From Bacteroidaceae bacterium (GTDB taxonomy: Bacteria; Bacteroidota; Bacteroidia; Bacteroidales; Bacteroidaceae): a DNA stretch of 63,487 bases. The notes below the pieces were generated by a model. It worked only from the letters and a program-made list of their open reading frames with translations, did not search any database and was not told the DNA's origin. The position numbers and the translations under genes were made by a program. Below, piece after piece: positions 61,979-63,487 of this stretch. The DNA lies in NCBI GenBank assembly GCA_017534815.1, contig JAFXVS010000021.1:1-63487 (forward strand), written 5' to 3'. Every line of letters starts with the position of its first letter. Within the stretch, counting starts at the first letter, position 1.

Positions 61979-63151
61979 ATGATGTTACTCGAAAGTGTTT
62001 CCACAATGGACTTTATCGGAACCAAGCTCGTTGACTTCCTGACATACACAGGCTTCGCCAATGTAGAATGGGCCAACATCATCATGATAGCTGTGGGCGC
62101 CTTCTTCATTTGGTTGGCCATCAAGAAGGACTTCGAGCCGCTGCTGCTCATTCCGATAGGTCTCGGCATCATTTTGGGAAATATCCCCTTCAAGGATGCC
62201 GGTCTTGAAATAGGTCTTTACGAGGACAACTCCGTACTCAACATCTTCTATCAAGGTGTTCGTCTCGGATGGTATCCTCCTCTCGTGTTCCTCGGCATTG
62301 GCGCTATGACCGACTTCTCGGCGCTCATCGCCAATCCAAAACTGATGCTAATCGGCGCAGCTGCCCAGTTTGGTATCTTCGGTGCTTACATGGTGGCACT
62401 TGCCCTCGGCTTCGAGCCCAACCAGGCAGCAGGTATCGCCATCATCGGTGGTGCAGATGGTCCTACAGCCATCTTCCTCTCCAGCAAGTTGAGCCCCAAC
62501 CTCATGGGAGCCATCGCCGTGTGTGCCTACTCCTATATGGCACTCGTTCCTGTCATCCAGCCAGGCATCATGAAGCTGCTCACCACTAAGGCACAGCGTC
62601 AGATTAAGATGAAGCCAGCCCGTCAGGTCAGCCAGACAGAGAAGATGCTCTTCCCCATCGTCGGACTGCTCATCACCACCTTCATCGTTCCGTCAGGTCT
62701 TCCCCTGCTCGGCATGCTCTTCTTTGGTAACCTCCTCAAGGAATCCACCAAGACGACTCGCCTTGCAAAGACAGCAGGCTCAGCCCTCAACGACATCGTG
62801 GTGATGCTCCTCGGTCTCACCGTAGGTTGCTCCACCCAGGCATCAGAGTTCCTCACTTGGAACACCATCTTCATCTTCATCATCGGTGCATGCGCATTCG
62901 TTGTGGCCACAGCCAGTGGCGTCATCTTCGTTCACATCATGAACATCTTCCTCCCCAAGGATCAGAAGATCAATCCGCTCATTGGCAACGCAGGTGTGTC
63001 AGCCGTTCCGATGGCTGCCCGCATCTCCCAGAACGAAGGTCTCAAGGCCGATCCCCACAACTTCCTTCTCATGCACGCTATGGGTCCGAACGTTGCAGGT
63101 GTCATCGGTTCCGCTGTTGCCGCAGGTGTTCTCCTCGGCTTCCTCTCGTAA
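61979..63151 (+). CDS. mmdB: Sodium-pumping decarboxylase beta subunit (OadB/MmdB)
   Basis: The 390-residue membrane subunit decarboxylates carboxybiotin and exports Na+. It has about 10 hydrophobic segments and the hallmark GGADGPTAIF with Asp160, which corresponds to the essential Asp203 of oxaloacetate decarboxylase beta. IGNAGVSAVPMAAR and the C-terminal HAMGPNVAGVIGSAVAAG are also conserved. Two adjacent ATGs start the frame; MDFIGTKL is a possible internal start. A terminator follows. Confidence 0.94.
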   Translation: MMLLESVSTMDFIGTKLVDFLTYTGFANVEWANIIMIAVGAFFIWLAIKKDFEPLLLIPIGLGIILGNIPFKDAGLEIGLYEDNSVLNIFYQGVRLGWYPPLVFLGIGAMTDFSALIANPKLMLIGAAAQFGIFGAYMVALALGFEPNQAAGIAIIGGADGPTAIFLSSKLSPNLMGAIAVCAYSYMALVPVIQPGIMKLLTTKAQRQIKMKPARQVSQTEKMLFPIVGLLITTFIVPSGLPLLGMLFFGNLLKESTKTTRLAKTAGSALNDIVVMLLGLTVGCSTQASEFLTWNTIFIFIIGACAFVVATASGVIFVHIMNIFLPKDQKINPLIGNAGVSAVPMAARISQNEGLKADPHNFLLMHAMGPNVAGVIGSAVAAGVLLGFLS

Positions 63152-63178
63152 GAGCTACACATTATTATATATATGGCA

Positions 63179-63213
63179 AGGGACGTTCCTTTTGGAGCGT
63201 CCCTGCTGTTTTT
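63179..63213 (+). terminator. Intrinsic terminator of the methylmalonyl-CoA decarboxylase operon
   Basis: AGGGACGTTCC pairs with GGAGCGTCCCT (one T-G pair) around TTTT, followed by GCTGTTTTT. Confidence 0.85.
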
Positions 63214-63243
63214 GTGGATTGACGTACTTCTTTTTTTATTATA

Positions 63244-63287
63244 GGTCGCATTCGCTCAAAATCGACAAAAATCTAAGTCAAAATCTT
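63244..63287. repeat. Dispersed 44-bp repeat, copy B
   Basis: Nearly the same as 3901-3945. Here it lies in a non-coding stretch after the mmd operon terminator. No gene is seen in 63214-63487. Confidence 0.8.
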
Positions 63288-63428
63288 CAAAAAAATGGCA
63301 ATAGGAATTAGTAAACAATCCACCAGTTTGGCTACGCCGAGCTGAAGGTTCTCGGTAAGAAACCATAAGTTTGTCGTAATGCTCCATCTGTTTGTTGCTT
63401 TGGGTTAGAACTGACCTGAAATTACGCC

Positions 63429-63481
63429 AGTTAACTCGATTCATCAAACGAGTTAACTCGATCGATGAAATGAGTTAACTC
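63429..63481. repeat. Array of GTTAAC palindromes at 22-bp spacing
   Basis: GTTAAC occurs at 63430, 63452 and 63474, each within AGTTAACTC, exactly 22 bases apart. The two complete spacers are GATTCATCAAACG- and GATCGATGAAATG-like. The array runs to the window edge and may continue. Confidence 0.75.
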
Positions 63482-63487
63482 AGGGTC

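Noticed and set aside
63256-63447. Minus-strand open frame of 63 codons at the window end
   Set aside because: It is made of the dispersed repeat and palindrome array, with no recognisable domain or promoter.
63430-63479. Possible CRISPR array
   Set aside because: The repeated core is only about 10 bases and palindromic, spacers are about 12 bases, and there are no cas genes. It is a short palindromic repeat array.

Overview
The window reads as the chromosome of a Bacteroidota bacterium, most likely of the Prevotella group within Bacteroidales. The signs are promoters of the form TTTG-N19-TAnnTTTG (five exact matches), a complete Bacteroides-type aerotolerance (Bat) operon, families largely confined to this phylum (DUF4295, DUF5606, DUF3276, DUF5687, DUF4348, reg_prop sensors) and a succinate/propionate-type sodium-pumping methylmalonyl-CoA decarboxylase. 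Most genes are housekeeping genes. I see no prophage, transposase, CRISPR array or rRNA; there is one tRNA (Arg-UCU).

Layout. 1-4.3 kb: end of an unknown gene with its terminator, ksgA (-), a membrane flippase-like protein, pepD, a MerR regulator and a short Ogt-type methyltransferase. 4.3-10.5 kb (-): lptB, rsfS, ftsH, cdsA and a DUF349 protein in one tight operon. 10.6-14.4 kb (+): mlaE, mlaF and topB, overlapping by 4 bp. 14.4-17.9 kb (-): a TonB-dependent receptor, a small His/Cys-rich membrane protein and pheS. 18-20.7 kb (+): a lipoprotein, murB and a metallo-beta-lactamase-fold hydrolase. 20.7-26.3 kb (+): a promoter-bearing repeat, a cobalamin riboswitch, a DASS/SLC13 anion transporter and a three-subunit biotin-dependent acyl-CoA carboxylase. 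26.3-30.7 kb: an SDR enzyme, tcdA (-) and a kinase-less sensor resembling the front half of a hybrid two-component system. 30.9-36.1 kb: tRNA-Arg, rpmB, rpmG, DUF4295, ftsY, rimO, HU, and an HU-transmembrane-LysM fusion. 36.3-45.5 kb: moxR, DUF58, bat genes and a PAP2 phosphatase. 45.7-50.7 kb: a secreted FlgT/CsgG-like protein, then nusB-yajC-ybbR-coaE-DUF5606 (-) and a divergent PUR-domain protein. 50.8-58.3 kb: ctc/L25, pth, an S4-domain protein, ftsK, a LolA-like protein and a DUF5687/ABC ATPase pair. 58.4-63.2 kb: methylmalonyl-CoA epimerase and the Na+-pumping methylmalonyl-CoA decarboxylase operon. The last 300 bases hold only repeats.

The strongest candidate for an undescribed system is the B12-riboswitch operon at 20.87-26.27 kb. 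It should be expressed when cobalamin is short, which is when the B12-dependent methylmalonyl-CoA mutase stalls and succinate cannot become propionate. It encodes a dicarboxylate-type transporter and an acyl-CoA carboxylase. About 32 kb away lies the epimerase/decarboxylase operon for the B12-dependent route to propionyl-CoA. I infer a metabolic switch between succinate handling and propionate formation keyed to B12.

Other notable points are the HU-LysM fusion that could tie DNA to the cell wall, an OadG subunit fused to a periplasmic lamin-tail domain, a reg_prop sensor without a kinase, a repeat that carries a promoter and occurs twice, and degenerate 7-bp repeats that fill several gaps up to the start codon.
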